Translations under genes and position numbers: made by a program
Notes under the pieces: generated by a model
What the model saw: only the letters and a program-made list of their open reading frames with translations
The model's database searches: none
What the model was told of the DNA's origin: nothing
In this document: in pieces, positions 14,628 through 22,117 of the stretch
How positions within the stretch are numbered: the stretch's first letter is position 1
Layout of the letters: each line of letters opens with the position of its first letter
Virus record (IMG/VR): IMGVR_UViG_3300031997_000652
Location: 1 to 31,177 of that record
Direction: 5' to 3' (one strand)
Length of the DNA: 31,177 nucleotides
Origin: a virus

Positions 14628-15395
14628 ATGTCACATAAAGAAGATTTCTTACAGAGTTGTTTAGTTTTAGATACTGAAACCAATTCTGATGATTATAAAA
14701 TTGCTGAAATTGTAGAATCTGGCTTCGTTATTAGAGAAGACGATGATTGGACAATTTTTCAAGAATTACACAAGCCTGTCGATCGTCCTATTCCACCCAA
14801 GGTAGAATCAATTTGCTACATCACAAATAGTATGGTTGAAGATAAACCATCCTTTGTCGATTCAAGCGAAGTATTTCAATCAGTAATAAATGGTTATACT
14901 GGTGGTTATCTTGTAGCCCATAATCATTTCTATGATATGCGTGTTTTAGAAAGACACGGTATTGATACATCAAAACACAATTGGATTTGTACCTGGAGAA
15001 TGGCAAAGAAGCTATTCAATGGCGTAGAGGCAATTGAAGAAACAAATCTCCCATATTTACGATTTGCACTTGAGTTGGATATTCCAATCGAGATGCGTTG
15101 CCATCGTGCTGGCAATGATTCCTATATCACCGCGAAGTTGCTTGAGGCACTTGTAAGTTATATGGAGGAAATGAATCTAATTGATAAGGATCAACCATAT
15201 GGCCCACAAATTGCAAAATGGGCAGCTGAACCTATTATCTATGAAAGAATGCCTTTTGGAAAACATAAAGGCGAACTAATGACTTCAGTTCCTCATTCAT
15301 ATTGGAGTTGGGCTATGAAGAGTACTGATTGGTTCAACGAAGATGCCGACAATCACGATCCGGATTTAGCAGCGAGTATCAATGCTGTTCTATAA
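14628..15395 (+). CDS. DEDDh 3'-5' exonuclease (ExoX/DnaQ-like)
   Basis: 255 residues from ATG 14628; an upstream in-frame TTG at 14595 lies inside the promoter and is rejected. Exo I is LDTET (Asp15, Glu17), Exo II is VAHNHFYDMRVL, Exo III is CHRAGNDSYIT, giving the DEDDh set. After the nuclease domain comes YERMPFGKHKGELMTSVPHSYWSWAM, a small domain (DUF3820 type) also fused to exodeoxyribonuclease X. Such enzymes degrade or proofread single-stranded DNA ends. It has its own sigma70-like promoter and is followed without gap by a small gene. Confidence 0.9.
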   Translation: MSHKEDFLQSCLVLDTETNSDDYKIAEIVESGFVIREDDDWTIFQELHKPVDRPIPPKVESICYITNSMVEDKPSFVDSSEVFQSVINGYTGGYLVAHNHFYDMRVLERHGIDTSKHNWICTWRMAKKLFNGVEAIEETNLPYLRFALELDIPIEMRCHRAGNDSYITAKLLEALVSYMEEMNLIDKDQPYGPQIAKWAAEPIIYERMPFGKHKGELMTSVPHSYWSWAMKSTDWFNEDADNHDPDLAASINAVL

Positions 15396-15398
15396 TTG

Positions 15399-15638
15399 AT
15401 GTACGGAATAATGACCCAGGACGGCCATAGAGTATTATGCCAGCGATCCGGAACTAATGTCTATATAATTAAGCGTTGGGACAGGGCAGCAATGCCGGCA
15501 ATACGCAAATCTGCAATTGAAATTGATCAATTATTGCAGGATATGATGTCATTTGCAAATCGTTATGATTTAAGGGTATTTGAATTCACAGAAGATGATC
15601 TAGAAAGATTACTAATTAAGAAATTACAAGGTTACTGA
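15399..15638 (+). CDS. Hypothetical small protein, 79 aa
   Basis: Starts at ATG 15399, three bases after the exonuclease stop (TTG 15396 possible). Not recognised. A beta-rich first half (GHRVLCQRSGTNVYIIKRWD) is followed by a helix and the C-terminal VFEFTEDDLERLLIKKL, which faintly resembles the acidic-stretch-plus-FKL ending of the small-protein family at 20102-20801. No ribosome site is evident, so translation is probably coupled. Its end overlaps the convergent minus-strand gene by 7 bases. Confidence 0.55.
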   Translation: MYGIMTQDGHRVLCQRSGTNVYIIKRWDRAAMPAIRKSAIEIDQLLQDMMSFANRYDLRVFEFTEDDLERLLIKKLQGY

Positions 15639-16021
15639 CCGTTGTTATTCCTAGCACCGTCCATAGTTTGTGCTGCAAGAACACGCTGTGGATCAGGTTT
15701 GTATGCTTGTACATTGTGGTTATAAGGTAGATTCGCAGCAGCTAACGCATACTGCAAGCCACGATAGCCAGGGGATTGGAGCTTGCCCTGTTTAGGCATA
15801 TTAGTGTATTCTGCTTGTGGCTTGGTGACTGGCTTGGTGAAGACTGGAACTACTTCTTCACTAAACCATTGTTTGAAGTGCTCATCGTAATATTCTTTAT
15901 TTTGATTTTTGTATTTTACATCTTCAGGATTATAAAATTTGTCCATATCAGCAGACGCCTCTTTATAGAAACGAGCAACGACATCGGTAGCACTTTCACC
16001 TAAGAATTCTTTAATTTTCAT
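15632..16021 (-). CDS. Conserved-looking late protein on minus strand, 129 aa
   Basis: Start taken at ATG 16021 ([10 protein letters not shown]); the longer frame to 16084 would cross the late promoter and the clpP start. Not recognised; the N-terminus is helical and charged, the C-terminal half is Pro/Gln/Asn-rich ([19 protein letters not shown]). A late box on the minus strand ends 5 bases before the ATG and no ribosome site is visible. It is one of only two minus-strand genes here and converges with the small gene ending at 15638. A minor virion protein is possible. Confidence 0.65.
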   Translation of the reverse strand: MKIKEFLGESATDVVARFYKEASADMDKFYNPEDVKYKNQNKEYYDEHFKQWFSEEVVPVFTKPVTKPQAEYTNMPKQGKLQSPGYRGLQYALAAANLPYNHNVQAYKPDPQRVLAAQTMDGARNNNGQ

Positions 16022-16026
16022 AACAC

Positions 16027-16034
16027 TATTTATC
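16027..16034 (-). promoter_or_regulatory. T4-type late promoter box on minus strand (GATAAATA)
   Basis: Reads GATAAATA on the minus strand, 5 bases before the ATG at 16021, implying a transcript start at or next to the start codon. It lies in the short space between this gene and the divergent clpP. Confidence 0.55.
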
Positions 16035-16048
16035 AAAGGAAAACAAAA

Positions 16049-16645
16049 ATGAGAAACGCATTGGTTCCAATCGTAGTTGAACAAACCGCCCGTGGTGAGC
16101 GTTCATATGATCTATATTCACGCTTGATGAAAGAAAGAGTTATTTTCTTTACAGGTGAAGTTGAAGAAAATATGTGTGATGTTATCGTGGCACAATTACT
16201 CTTCTTGGAAGCTGAAAATCCAGAGCAACCGATAAGTATGTATGTCAAGTCTCCCGGTGGCTCTGTCTATGATGGATTAGCGGTATATGATGTCATGCAA
16301 TACATTAAGTGCCCGGTTCATACATATGCTATCGGTTGGGCGGCAAGTATGGGATCGTTTATTGCCCAAGCTGGCGCACCAGGCCACAGATATTTGCTTC
16401 CGCGGACAATGACAATGATACACCAACCCGCATCTGGTACAAGGGGTAAGGTTTCTGATATGGAAATTGACCTCAGGGAAAGTCTTCGAATGAAGAAAGA
16501 GATGACGGAATTGTATGTTAAGCACAATTCCAAGGGTGTAACATACGATCAGTTTGTAACATTGCTTGACAGAGATAAATGGCTAACTGCACCTGAAGCT
16601 GTTGAGCTTGGGTTGGCAGATCACATTGTGGATAAGAGAATATGA
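16049..16645 (+). CDS. clpP: ClpP serine protease
   Basis: 198 residues, close to the usual size and without an obvious propeptide. It begins at once with [22 protein letters not shown]. The catalytic triad is complete: Ser100 in WAASMGS, His125 in MIHQP, Asp176 in LDRDKW; the SPGGSV oxyanion loop is at 68-73. ClpP forms a two-ring chamber fed by ClpA or ClpX. Phage copies may replace the host subunit to change degradation during infection. An AAAGGAAAA site lies upstream. No sigma70-like promoter was found between it and the divergent minus-strand gene. The stop overlaps the next start (ATGA). A phage ClpS is encoded at 4281. Confidence 0.95.
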   Translation: MRNALVPIVVEQTARGERSYDLYSRLMKERVIFFTGEVEENMCDVIVAQLLFLEAENPEQPISMYVKSPGGSVYDGLAVYDVMQYIKCPVHTYAIGWAASMGSFIAQAGAPGHRYLLPRTMTMIHQPASGTRGKVSDMEIDLRESLRMKKEMTELYVKHNSKGVTYDQFVTLLDRDKWLTAPEAVELGLADHIVDKRI

Positions 16646-16962
16646 TTACAATTACAGAAAAAGCAAAAGAAAAAATTATATCAGTCCTCACCGAAGAAAA
16701 AGCAACAATGATTCGCTTTGGATTGCAAGGCGGCGGCTGCAACGGATTTACTTATTTCTTTGCAGTTGAAGAAAAACAGGAAGACGATGATTTTGAGTTT
16801 CCTCTTAGCGAGTCGCATAAGATGGTAGTAGATGCGGCGAGTAGTATGTATTTAGAGGAAGCGACGATTGATTACAAGAAAGATATGATGGGTGAGAGTT
16901 TTATATTCAACAACCCGTCGCAGAAAACAAGTTGCGGATGTGGTAATTCTGTAGGTTTTTAA
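16642..16962 (+). CDS. A-type iron-sulfur carrier (IscA/ErpA/SufA-like)
   Basis: 106 residues, the family's usual length. The three cluster-binding cysteines are present: Cys33 in GGGCNGF, Cys98 and Cys100 in the C-terminal [11 protein letters not shown]. The fold elements I-T-I-T-E-K-A and [10 protein letters not shown] match. A-type carriers pass Fe-S clusters to target enzymes. It is translationally coupled to clpP (ATGA overlap), so the two are made together. Phage-borne A-type carriers are known from marine phages; which host or phage enzyme is served is unknown. Confidence 0.93.
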   Translation: MITITEKAKEKIISVLTEEKATMIRFGLQGGGCNGFTYFFAVEEKQEDDDFEFPLSESHKMVVDAASSMYLEEATIDYKKDMMGESFIFNNPSQKTSCGCGNSVGF

Positions 16963-16968
16963 TAAATA
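16961..16968 (+). promoter_or_regulatory. T4-type late promoter box (AATAAATA)
   Basis: AATAAATA at the end of the Fe-S carrier gene, 23 bases before the ATG at 16992, with GAAAGGTAG as ribosome site between. Confidence 0.55.
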
Positions 16969-16991
16969 CATATATTATAGAAAGGTAGTAC

Positions 16992-17723
16992 ATGGCAAGT
17001 CCATCAAAGATGCTATTAGGATTAGAGGCAGCAAGATGCATATATGAATATGGTCTTGGCTGGCTTTTAAACTCACCTCTACAATTTATTGCACCACCGG
17101 GAGATGGGCATCCAGTTTTGGTTATTCCTGGTCTCGGTGGATCTGATGGTTCCACTCAATATATTAGGAATTTTATTGATGGAATCGGTTACCATTCACA
17201 TACGTGGGGCTTAGGACGAAACTTAGGTCCACGCCAGGGAATGGAGAAATTACTCAAAGACCTAACTGATCGTGTTGCTGAGATATCAGAAGCATCTAAT
17301 GGCGCACAGATTAGCCTAATAGGGTGGAGTTTAGGCGGTATCTATAGCAGGGAAATAGCTAAGTTGTGCCCCGATCTTATAAGACAAGTCATTACACTTG
17401 GTTCGCCATTTAAATCTGTAGATGATGGAACCAATGCTGCTCGTGTATATGAAATCTTGAGTAAGGATAAGACTTATAAGAATCCTACCATAGTAAAGCA
17501 GATTAGTGAGCCGCCACCGGTTCCGTTCACATCTCTATATAGTAAAACAGATGGTGTGGTACACTGGAAATGTTCCATTGAGGATGAAAACGATCAATCT
17601 GAAAATATCGAAGTTCCTGGCGCAAGCCATATGGGTATAGGTCATAATCCTATTGCGATGTATGTTATTGCTGATAGATTAAAGCAGACAAGGTCGAATT
17701 GGACACCATATAGATCAAAATAA
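16992..17723 (+). CDS. Alpha/beta hydrolase, lipase/esterase-like
   Basis: 243 residues. The serine-hydrolase elements are in order: VLVIPGLGGSDGS (oxyanion region near 40-50), the nucleophile elbow G-W-S-L-G-G near residue 113-118, SKTDGVVHW carrying the likely acid, and GASHMGIGHNP carrying the catalytic His. Overall it resembles triacylglycerol lipase or PGAP1-like esterases that act on hydrophobic esters. The N-terminus is not a clear signal peptide, although residues 8-30 are fairly hydrophobic. It is preceded by a late-type box and followed by a terminator, so it may be a single-gene late unit. Membrane lipid attack at lysis or a virion role are both possible. Confidence 0.83.
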   Translation: MASPSKMLLGLEAARCIYEYGLGWLLNSPLQFIAPPGDGHPVLVIPGLGGSDGSTQYIRNFIDGIGYHSHTWGLGRNLGPRQGMEKLLKDLTDRVAEISEASNGAQISLIGWSLGGIYSREIAKLCPDLIRQVITLGSPFKSVDDGTNAARVYEILSKDKTYKNPTIVKQISEPPPVPFTSLYSKTDGVVHWKCSIEDENDQSENIEVPGASHMGIGHNPIAMYVIADRLKQTRSNWTPYRSK

Positions 17724-17737
17724 TAATCAAATATAAC

Positions 17738-17760
17738 AAAAGGGCCTTAGGGCCCTTTTT
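17738..17760 (+). terminator. Rho-independent terminator after hydrolase gene
   Basis: Stem AAAAGGGCC / GGCCCTTTT with a TTAG loop and a T run. It insulates the hydrolase unit from the promoter at 17769. Confidence 0.92.
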
Positions 17761-17768
17761 GCATGATC

Positions 17769-17797
17769 TTGACATAATACATAAATTATGTTACAAT
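17769..17797 (+). promoter_or_regulatory. Sigma70-like promoter for the small-gene region
   Basis: TTGACA (17769-17774), 17-base spacer, TACAAT (17792-17797), directly after the terminator. Confidence 0.88.
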
Positions 17798-17823
17798 GTA
17801 TTATATTAGCAATATAGGATAAG

Positions 17824-18054
17824 ATGGATAAGAATACATACGTACCGATGAATGAATTGATTCGCGATAAGGATACATCATGGACATTTACACATATAAA
17901 TCTTCCTTATCACGAAATTGCTAGTAGGGGAATTGTTATTTGGTGTGTACAGAACCTCGAAGGGCGCTGGACTATGCTAGGTGGCAATAAATTTGGCTTT
18001 GAGGACGCGCCTGATGCCACAATGTTTAGAATACAGTTTGGGTTAGGTGCATAA
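17824..18054 (+). CDS. Small protein with DAxxF(K/R) C-terminal signature, 76 aa
   Basis: Not recognised by function. The C-terminus reads GFEDAPDATMFRIQFG, which matches the acidic stretch plus D-A-x-x-F-K-L-x-W/F ending of other small proteins encoded at 20102, 20332, 20580 and 22591, so I place it in that family. No membrane segment or signal peptide. An ATAGGATAAG ribosome site and a strong sigma70-like promoter precede it, suggesting early expression. Confidence 0.7.
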   Translation: MDKNTYVPMNELIRDKDTSWTFTHINLPYHEIASRGIVIWCVQNLEGRWTMLGGNKFGFEDAPDATMFRIQFGLGA

Positions 18055-18057
18055 ATA
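18050..18057 (+). promoter_or_regulatory. T4-type late promoter box (CATAAATA)
   Basis: CATAAATA overlaps the stop of the previous gene and lies 26 bases before the ATG at 18084, with CGAGGTGA as ribosome site. Confidence 0.65.
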
Positions 18058-18083
18058 GTTTTGACTACAATCGAGGTGATACT

Positions 18084-18281
18084 ATGTACGGAGTTCAAGA
18101 ATTAAAGCAACGTCTAATCATTATCAAACATTCGGATCTTGATGATGCAACTATCCTCGACGAAAATTATCTCCAGCTTATTAAGGAAACACCAAATCCT
18201 GACGAGAAGGAACAATTTATAGTCTTACGATCTATTGTCCACCGCAGGATTAAACATTTAATAAGCGATAACGGAAAATAA
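18084..18281 (+). CDS. Hypothetical small protein, 65 aa
   Basis: Mostly helical and charged (VQELKQRLIIIKHSDLDDATILDENYLQ), no motif recognised. A strong GAGGTGA ribosome site and a late-type promoter upstream. It is followed three bases later by the 386-residue gene, so the two probably form one late unit. Confidence 0.65.
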   Translation: MYGVQELKQRLIIIKHSDLDDATILDENYLQLIKETPNPDEKEQFIVLRSIVHRRIKHLISDNGK

Positions 18282-18284
18282 TTA

Positions 18285-19445
18285 ATGCTCAATATTGCAA
18301 AACAGATTTACTCAGGATGGAATACAACAAGTACAAAACACGAATTACCAGAAGCAGAAGTTATTCCTTTTGGAAATTCATCCAATGAGAAAAAGAGATT
18401 AGAAAATATAACAAAGAAGTACACGGTACTTAAAGAACATAATAATATTCCTCTACCGGGATTTACATTACATAAGACAGATAGAAAAAACTGGGGATCT
18501 TTAGATCAGGCCTGGCTTGTTATCGACCCGCGTGGATATCTAGTCAGAATCAGTAATGATAATTTAGAAAATATTCTTCATGTTACCGGAGTCACAGAAG
18601 GACTGATCCAGGAGAAATGTGTTTGGGCTAGAGAAGATAGTCAAACTAAGATGGTTTTAGTTCCTGTTAGTTCCCCGACATATCTCGAAGCTTCACAGAA
18701 TACAGAACTCATTGAGGGTAAGGTTAATCTTAAGGATGTACAGATTGGTGATACGGTCCTACTTCAAAATGAATTAGTTGGAACATATATGGGTGTCTTA
18801 TCTCTCTATGCCCCATTTGATTCTTTAGGATACGTATACAAACCGCAGGTATTTCTGCGTAGGCAAATTATTAGGATTGAAGATGCCAAATATCATTACC
18901 AGACAGATCTGAAGATCCTAAAGGTATTGAAGAAAACAGATAATCCACTCACACGAGAGGAATCTATGGCATATCTAAACAAGGATATTGCCGGTGGAGC
19001 TTCGTATTTTACTAATATCCCCAGTATGCCTAGTTCGGGTTATTATTCATCGCGTGGAATGATCAAACTAGCATCGATTCACGCAGTTCCGAAAGTACAT
19101 TTTACCTTAGATGAAATTACTCTTCCCGAAGCAACAGATTTATTTCACACTGCCTTAGCAATTTGCGATTCGGGTATGTTGATTCTTGAGAATACTCATG
19201 GTCGAAAAGTAATGATCGATTTTCCTTATAGTTTTTCAAGTTTTTCAGGAAGAACGCCAACAACAATTAATTCCTTTGAAATTGATCATATTGAAGAACT
19301 TGTTGATGAGCCGTATGATAGGCTTACACAAATAAAAGATCCAAGTAAATCTTCTTACGGTAAAACCAGAACACGGTATTCACTTGACAAATTTGTGAAA
19401 TTCTATAAAATAGTCAAACATGTAAAACAAGACACTTATGTCTGA
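18285..19445 (+). CDS. Hypothetical late protein, 386 aa
   Basis: Not recognised. Soluble, mixed alpha/beta. The middle contains an element resembling an OB or SH3-like barrel (NLKDVQIGDTVLLQNELVGTYMGVLSLY), and a Ser/Gly/Tyr-rich loop near 235-255. The C-terminus is basic (KFVKFYKIVKHVKQ). The ribosome site is weak (CGGAAA 8 bases upstream), consistent with coupling to the preceding gene. Position behind a late box suggests virion or assembly function. Confidence 0.65.
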   Translation: MLNIAKQIYSGWNTTSTKHELPEAEVIPFGNSSNEKKRLENITKKYTVLKEHNNIPLPGFTLHKTDRKNWGSLDQAWLVIDPRGYLVRISNDNLENILHVTGVTEGLIQEKCVWAREDSQTKMVLVPVSSPTYLEASQNTELIEGKVNLKDVQIGDTVLLQNELVGTYMGVLSLYAPFDSLGYVYKPQVFLRRQIIRIEDAKYHYQTDLKILKVLKKTDNPLTREESMAYLNKDIAGGASYFTNIPSMPSSGYYSSRGMIKLASIHAVPKVHFTLDEITLPEATDLFHTALAICDSGMLILENTHGRKVMIDFPYSFSSFSGRTPTTINSFEIDHIEELVDEPYDRLTQIKDPSKSSYGKTRTRYSLDKFVKFYKIVKHVKQDTYV

Positions 19446-19459
19446 CTATAAAGGAATTC

Positions 19460-19867
19460 ATGGACAAAACTATTCTAAACAACTATGCCACATTCGTTGA
19501 TGGCGTTACCAGCCCAGTAAGTAAAAACACAGACCTCTTTATCGAGCGAATCAAATTTCTACAATCACAGGGGTGTGATGTAGCACGTTTAACAACTGCC
19601 GGCGTCGGCTTAGCAAGCGAAGGCGGCGAGTTCGACGAAATCGTTAAGAAGATTCTCTTTCACGGTAAGGAATATAACGAAGATAATATTTTCCATATGA
19701 AACGCGAACTAGGCGATATCATTTGGTATTGGATGAATGCTTGTATCGCACTGGGATTTGATCCTAATCAAGTCATTGAAGAAAATGTCAATAAGCTTGA
19801 GGCACGTTATCCGGGTGGAAAATTCTCTGTTTGGCATTCTGAAAACAGGGTAGAAAACGATATCTGA
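19460..19867 (+). CDS. MazG-like nucleotide pyrophosphohydrolase
   Basis: 135 residues. The all-alpha NTP-PPase metal motif is present: GLASEGGEFDEIVKK (E-G-G-E-x-x-E arrangement) followed by KRELGDIIWYWMNACIALG (E-x-x-D), and a PNQVIEENVNKLEARYPGG helix typical of phage MazG proteins. These enzymes hydrolyse (d)NTPs or alarmone-type nucleotides to monophosphates and pyrophosphate; in phages they are thought to tune host nucleotide pools. A ribosome site AAAGGAATT precedes it. Neighbour of other nucleotide genes (dCMP deaminase at 21096). Confidence 0.9.
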   Translation: MDKTILNNYATFVDGVTSPVSKNTDLFIERIKFLQSQGCDVARLTTAGVGLASEGGEFDEIVKKILFHGKEYNEDNIFHMKRELGDIIWYWMNACIALGFDPNQVIEENVNKLEARYPGGKFSVWHSENRVENDI

Positions 19868-19868
19868 T

Positions 19869-20105
19869 ATGTCCTTAACTTGGGTACTTAATAGACCATC
19901 AACTCCACAAATAGGAGATTGTTGGTATGATAGTTACAGAGAGCAGACTTATATGTGGCAAGGTACAACCTGGATGCCTTTAATGGTGAATCCAATGCCT
20001 GTGCCACCATTTATACCACCTACGGAAGAACAGCTAGAAAAACATCCGGCATTAAAACAATCATGGGAAGAATTCTTAGTTGTTAGAAGATTATTGGGTA
20101 TATGA
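19869..20105 (+). CDS. Conserved-type small phage protein, 78 aa
   Basis: Begins with P-x-x-G-D-C-W-Y-D and Y-M-W-Q-G-T-T-W, a short Trp-rich beta motif frequent in phage tail-associated and orphan proteins. It continues with a proline-rich stretch and the helix EEQLEKHPALKQSWEEF. No function known. It follows MazG by one base and its stop overlaps the next start (ATGA), so it is part of a tightly packed operon. Confidence 0.7.
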   Translation: MSLTWVLNRPSTPQIGDCWYDSYREQTYMWQGTTWMPLMVNPMPVPPFIPPTEEQLEKHPALKQSWEEFLVVRRLLGI

Positions 20106-20341
20106 CTAAACCAATCTATAAATTTAACTGGCCAAAGAATCGCTGTGAGATAATATTAGCTGATCTCTCGCCGGAAGAAGTTAATTCAATGGTTGACTAT
20201 TGCGACGAACTTAATATAGAATTAGAATCTTTTGGTCAGCTTGATGTTAGTGATGTATCTGGATATGATACTTTAGCAATATTTAAATTTAAGAATGAAG
20301 AAGACGCGTTAATATTCAAATTAAGGTTCAAATGCAAGTAA
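20102..20341 (+). CDS. Small protein of DALIFKLxF family, 79 aa
   Basis: Starts with a W-P-K-N-R-C beta element, then a DLSPEEVNSMVDYCDEL helix, a strand and the C-terminal signature KNEEDALIFKLRF. The same ending occurs in the next two genes and others nearby; I read them as tandem paralogues with a ferredoxin-like beta-alpha-beta plan (inference). Overlaps both neighbours by a few bases. Confidence 0.75.
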   Translation: MTKPIYKFNWPKNRCEIILADLSPEEVNSMVDYCDELNIELESFGQLDVSDVSGYDTLAIFKFKNEEDALIFKLRFKCK

Positions 20342-20589
20342 ATGTTCGCCACTGGCGATATGAAGATGGCTGGCATAATATTCTTCACACAGAAACTAAA
20401 GAATTTAGAGAAGATATGGTAGGTTGGCATTGCTGGGCTTATGCAGATTCTGATTTTGAAAAATGGATGGAACAAAATATGAAGGGCCAGTATGATTGTA
20501 CATGGCGATTCAACAGCGGCGATCCAATGTATACCATCCACATATATGATGGCGAAGACGCAACACTTTTTAAATTGACTTGGATGTGA
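20332..20589 (+). CDS. Small protein of DALIFKLxF family, 85 aa
   Basis: Same size class and ending (YDGEDATLFKLTW) as its neighbours; the first half is rich in Trp and His (RHWRYEDGWHNI, GWHCWAY). The start lies inside the previous gene (10-base overlap). No catalytic motif recognised. Confidence 0.75.
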   Translation: MQVNVRHWRYEDGWHNILHTETKEFREDMVGWHCWAYADSDFEKWMEQNMKGQYDCTWRFNSGDPMYTIHIYDGEDATLFKLTWM

Positions 20590-20801
20590 GAGTTCTTAAA
20601 AAAGAAATTTGGCCACACCGAATTATTATTAAAACATTAGACGAGAGTATTCAGGATACCTGGTGCAATAAAATGCTTGGTAGAAAATTTGATGATTGGT
20701 ATGGATATAATATAGACAATGATAAACGAGTATATGCTTTCAAGGATGAGGCAACTTTACTTGTTTTTAAATTAACATGGGGACAATATGGAATTAGGTA
20801 G
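20580..20801 (+). CDS. Small protein of DALIFKLxF family, 73 aa
   Basis: Ends AFKDEATLLVFKLTWG, a variant of the family signature. The N-terminal half (WPHRIIIKTLDESIQDTWCN) parallels the W-P-K start of the gene at 20102. Overlaps both neighbours, so it is translated from the same message. Confidence 0.72.
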   Translation: MDVRVLKKEIWPHRIIIKTLDESIQDTWCNKMLGRKFDDWYGYNIDNDKRVYAFKDEATLLVFKLTWGQYGIR

Positions 20802-21096
20802 ATATATAAAGAAGATGGTAAAGACCGTAGTTAAATGGTCTGTAAGCGAGGATAAGAGATATTATACTGAAGATTCATGTGCGCAATCACCGGTAACAAA
20901 AGGTTCAAGTATCGGTGATAGATCAAATGGTATGAATTTTACCGTGCATGCTGCTACAGGTGGCAAGGTAATTCAGGTTAGCGTATATGATCCTCGAACC
21001 GATCGGCATAATACCAGTCTGTATGTAATTACAGATAAAGAGGATCTCGGCGAAGAACTTGCTCAAATTATTACAAAAGAAAGTTTATCTAGATAA
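20788..21096 (+). CDS. Hypothetical protein, 102 aa
   Basis: Not recognised. The N-terminus is basic (IKKMVKTVVKWSV), the middle is Gly/Ser/Thr-rich, then beta strands (KVIQVSVYDPRT) and a C-terminal helix. No family signature. The start overlaps the preceding gene by 14 bases and the stop shares a base with the dCMP deaminase start. Confidence 0.6.
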   Translation: MELGRYIKKMVKTVVKWSVSEDKRYYTEDSCAQSPVTKGSSIGDRSNGMNFTVHAATGGKVIQVSVYDPRTDRHNTSLYVITDKEDLGEELAQIITKESLSR

Positions 21097-21551
21097 TGGA
21101 AAATACTCTAAAATGGGATCTTAGATTTCTAGATCTGGCAAAGCTAGTTTCCACTTGGTCCAAAGATCCAAGCACCAAAACCGGTGCTGTAATTGTGTCA
21201 CCTGATCGCCGCGTTGTTTCGGTCGGATTCAATGGTTTTCCAAAAAACATGTTAGACTTACCGGAAAACTATTCCAACCGCGAAGAAAAATATAGTCGAA
21301 TAGTTCATTGCGAGATGAATGCACTTTTGTTTGCAAAAGAAAGTACCGCCGGATGTACACTGTACACCTGGCCGTTAATATCGTGTGATAGATGCTTTGT
21401 ACATATGGCTCAAGCCGGATTAACAAGATTTGTTGCACCAAAACCATCTTTGGAAATTCTTACCAGATGGGGAGACGCACTGGACCGTGTGCGTAAATAT
21501 ATAAAAGAGACTGGGTTAGAACTAGTGGAATTAGATATAGAGTTAACATAG
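21096..21551 (+). CDS. dCMP/cytidine deaminase family enzyme
   Basis: 151 residues. Zinc ligands and catalytic residue are in place: His71 and Glu73 in HCEMNALL, Cys97 and Cys100 in ISCDRC; the usual Pro of the PCxxC motif is Ser96 here. The substrate end contains SKDPSTKTGAVIVSPD and GFNGFP, typical of phage and bacterial dCMP deaminases (T4 gpcd type). It converts dCMP to dUMP for thymidylate synthesis. The extra zinc site of T4 dCMP deaminase is not obvious. It belongs to the operon that includes MazG. Confidence 0.9.
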   Translation: MENTLKWDLRFLDLAKLVSTWSKDPSTKTGAVIVSPDRRVVSVGFNGFPKNMLDLPENYSNREEKYSRIVHCEMNALLFAKESTAGCTLYTWPLISCDRCFVHMAQAGLTRFVAPKPSLEILTRWGDALDRVRKYIKETGLELVELDIELT

Positions 21552-21556
21552 CCGTC

Positions 21557-21730
21557 GTGGAATTAGATGATAACGAGATGGACAGGATCCTAACGCCTTC
21601 AGAAGAGGAGCAGACCATTCTAATATTGGCAGGGAAATGTCCACACAATAAGGGGTGGCGATATTCGGGGCATGGGCATAATGACGATGCATATGAATGT
21701 AAGCTTTGTAAAGAAATCAAGTGGTGGTAA
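21557..21730 (+). CDS. Small zinc-ribbon-like protein, about 57 aa
   Basis: Found by reading the gap after the deaminase. From GTG 21557 (ATG 21578 is an alternative giving 50 residues) to TAA 21728-21730. The chain has an acidic helix (MDRILTPSEEEQTILILA) and then CPHNKGWRYSGHGHND, ECKLC, ending KWW. The C-P-H and C-x-x-C pairs with a G-H-G-H-N-D centre suggest a one-zinc ribbon as in many small phage proteins. No clear ribosome site; likely coupled to the deaminase. Confidence 0.65.
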   Translation: MELDDNEMDRILTPSEEEQTILILAGKCPHNKGWRYSGHGHNDDAYECKLCKEIKWW

Positions 21731-21736
21731 ATCCAG

Positions 21737-21765
21737 TTGACAACAATCTTAGTCTAGTATAAAAT
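21737..21765 (+). promoter_or_regulatory. Sigma70-like promoter
   Basis: TTGACA (21737-21742), 17-base spacer, TAAAAT (21760-21765), ahead of the gene at 21802. Confidence 0.78.
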
Positions 21766-21801
21766 ATAAGCTCAACAACCCAACTTTACAGAAAGTGTAA
21801 T

Positions 21802-22071
21802 ATGAACAAGCAAACTACCCCTAAGGCCACTCCGGTGAACCTGAAAGAGCAGAACGCGGCTCATACCTTCCGTGTTACGATTCGTGATCGCGAACATTTC
21901 TACAAGCTTGTCAATTGGCTCAATGCCAACGTCGGCAAGGGCGAAGATAAGTGGACAATGGAAGGCCGTGTACTGAAGACACTGAAGGGCGGCAAATCGG
22001 TTAGCCCAAAGATCTATATTTTCAAACAGGATTTTGATCCGGCGTCTTCGCTGTACCTTAGCCTTCTGTAA
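21802..22071 (+). CDS. Hypothetical protein, 89 aa
   Basis: Not recognised. FRVTIRDREHFYKLVNWLNANVGKG suggests a beta strand and an amphipathic helix, followed by Lys/Gly-rich strands and an ending (IFKQDFDPASSLYLSLL) loosely like the small-protein family. It is more G+C-rich than neighbours. The message starts from its own promoter with an AGAAAGTGTAAT leader. The stop shares a base with the next ATG, which lies in a long hairpin. Confidence 0.65.
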   Translation: MNKQTTPKATPVNLKEQNAAHTFRVTIRDREHFYKLVNWLNANVGKGEDKWTMEGRVLKTLKGGKSVSPKIYIFKQDFDPASSLYLSLL

Positions 22072-22117
22072 TGTCATCTTTCCACGGTCATTCGGTTGTG
22101 ACCGTGGATGATGACAT
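22071..22117 (+). promoter_or_regulatory. Long inverted repeat enclosing the start codon of the next gene
   Basis: Arms ATGTCATC (22071-22078) and GATGACAT (22110-22117) pair perfectly; inside them TCCACGGTCA (22081-22090) and TGACCGTGGA (22099-22108) also pair perfectly, with an 8-base loop and only a 2/1 internal mismatch. The first arm begins with the ATG of the gene at 22071. No T run follows, so it is not a terminator. Confidence 0.75.
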
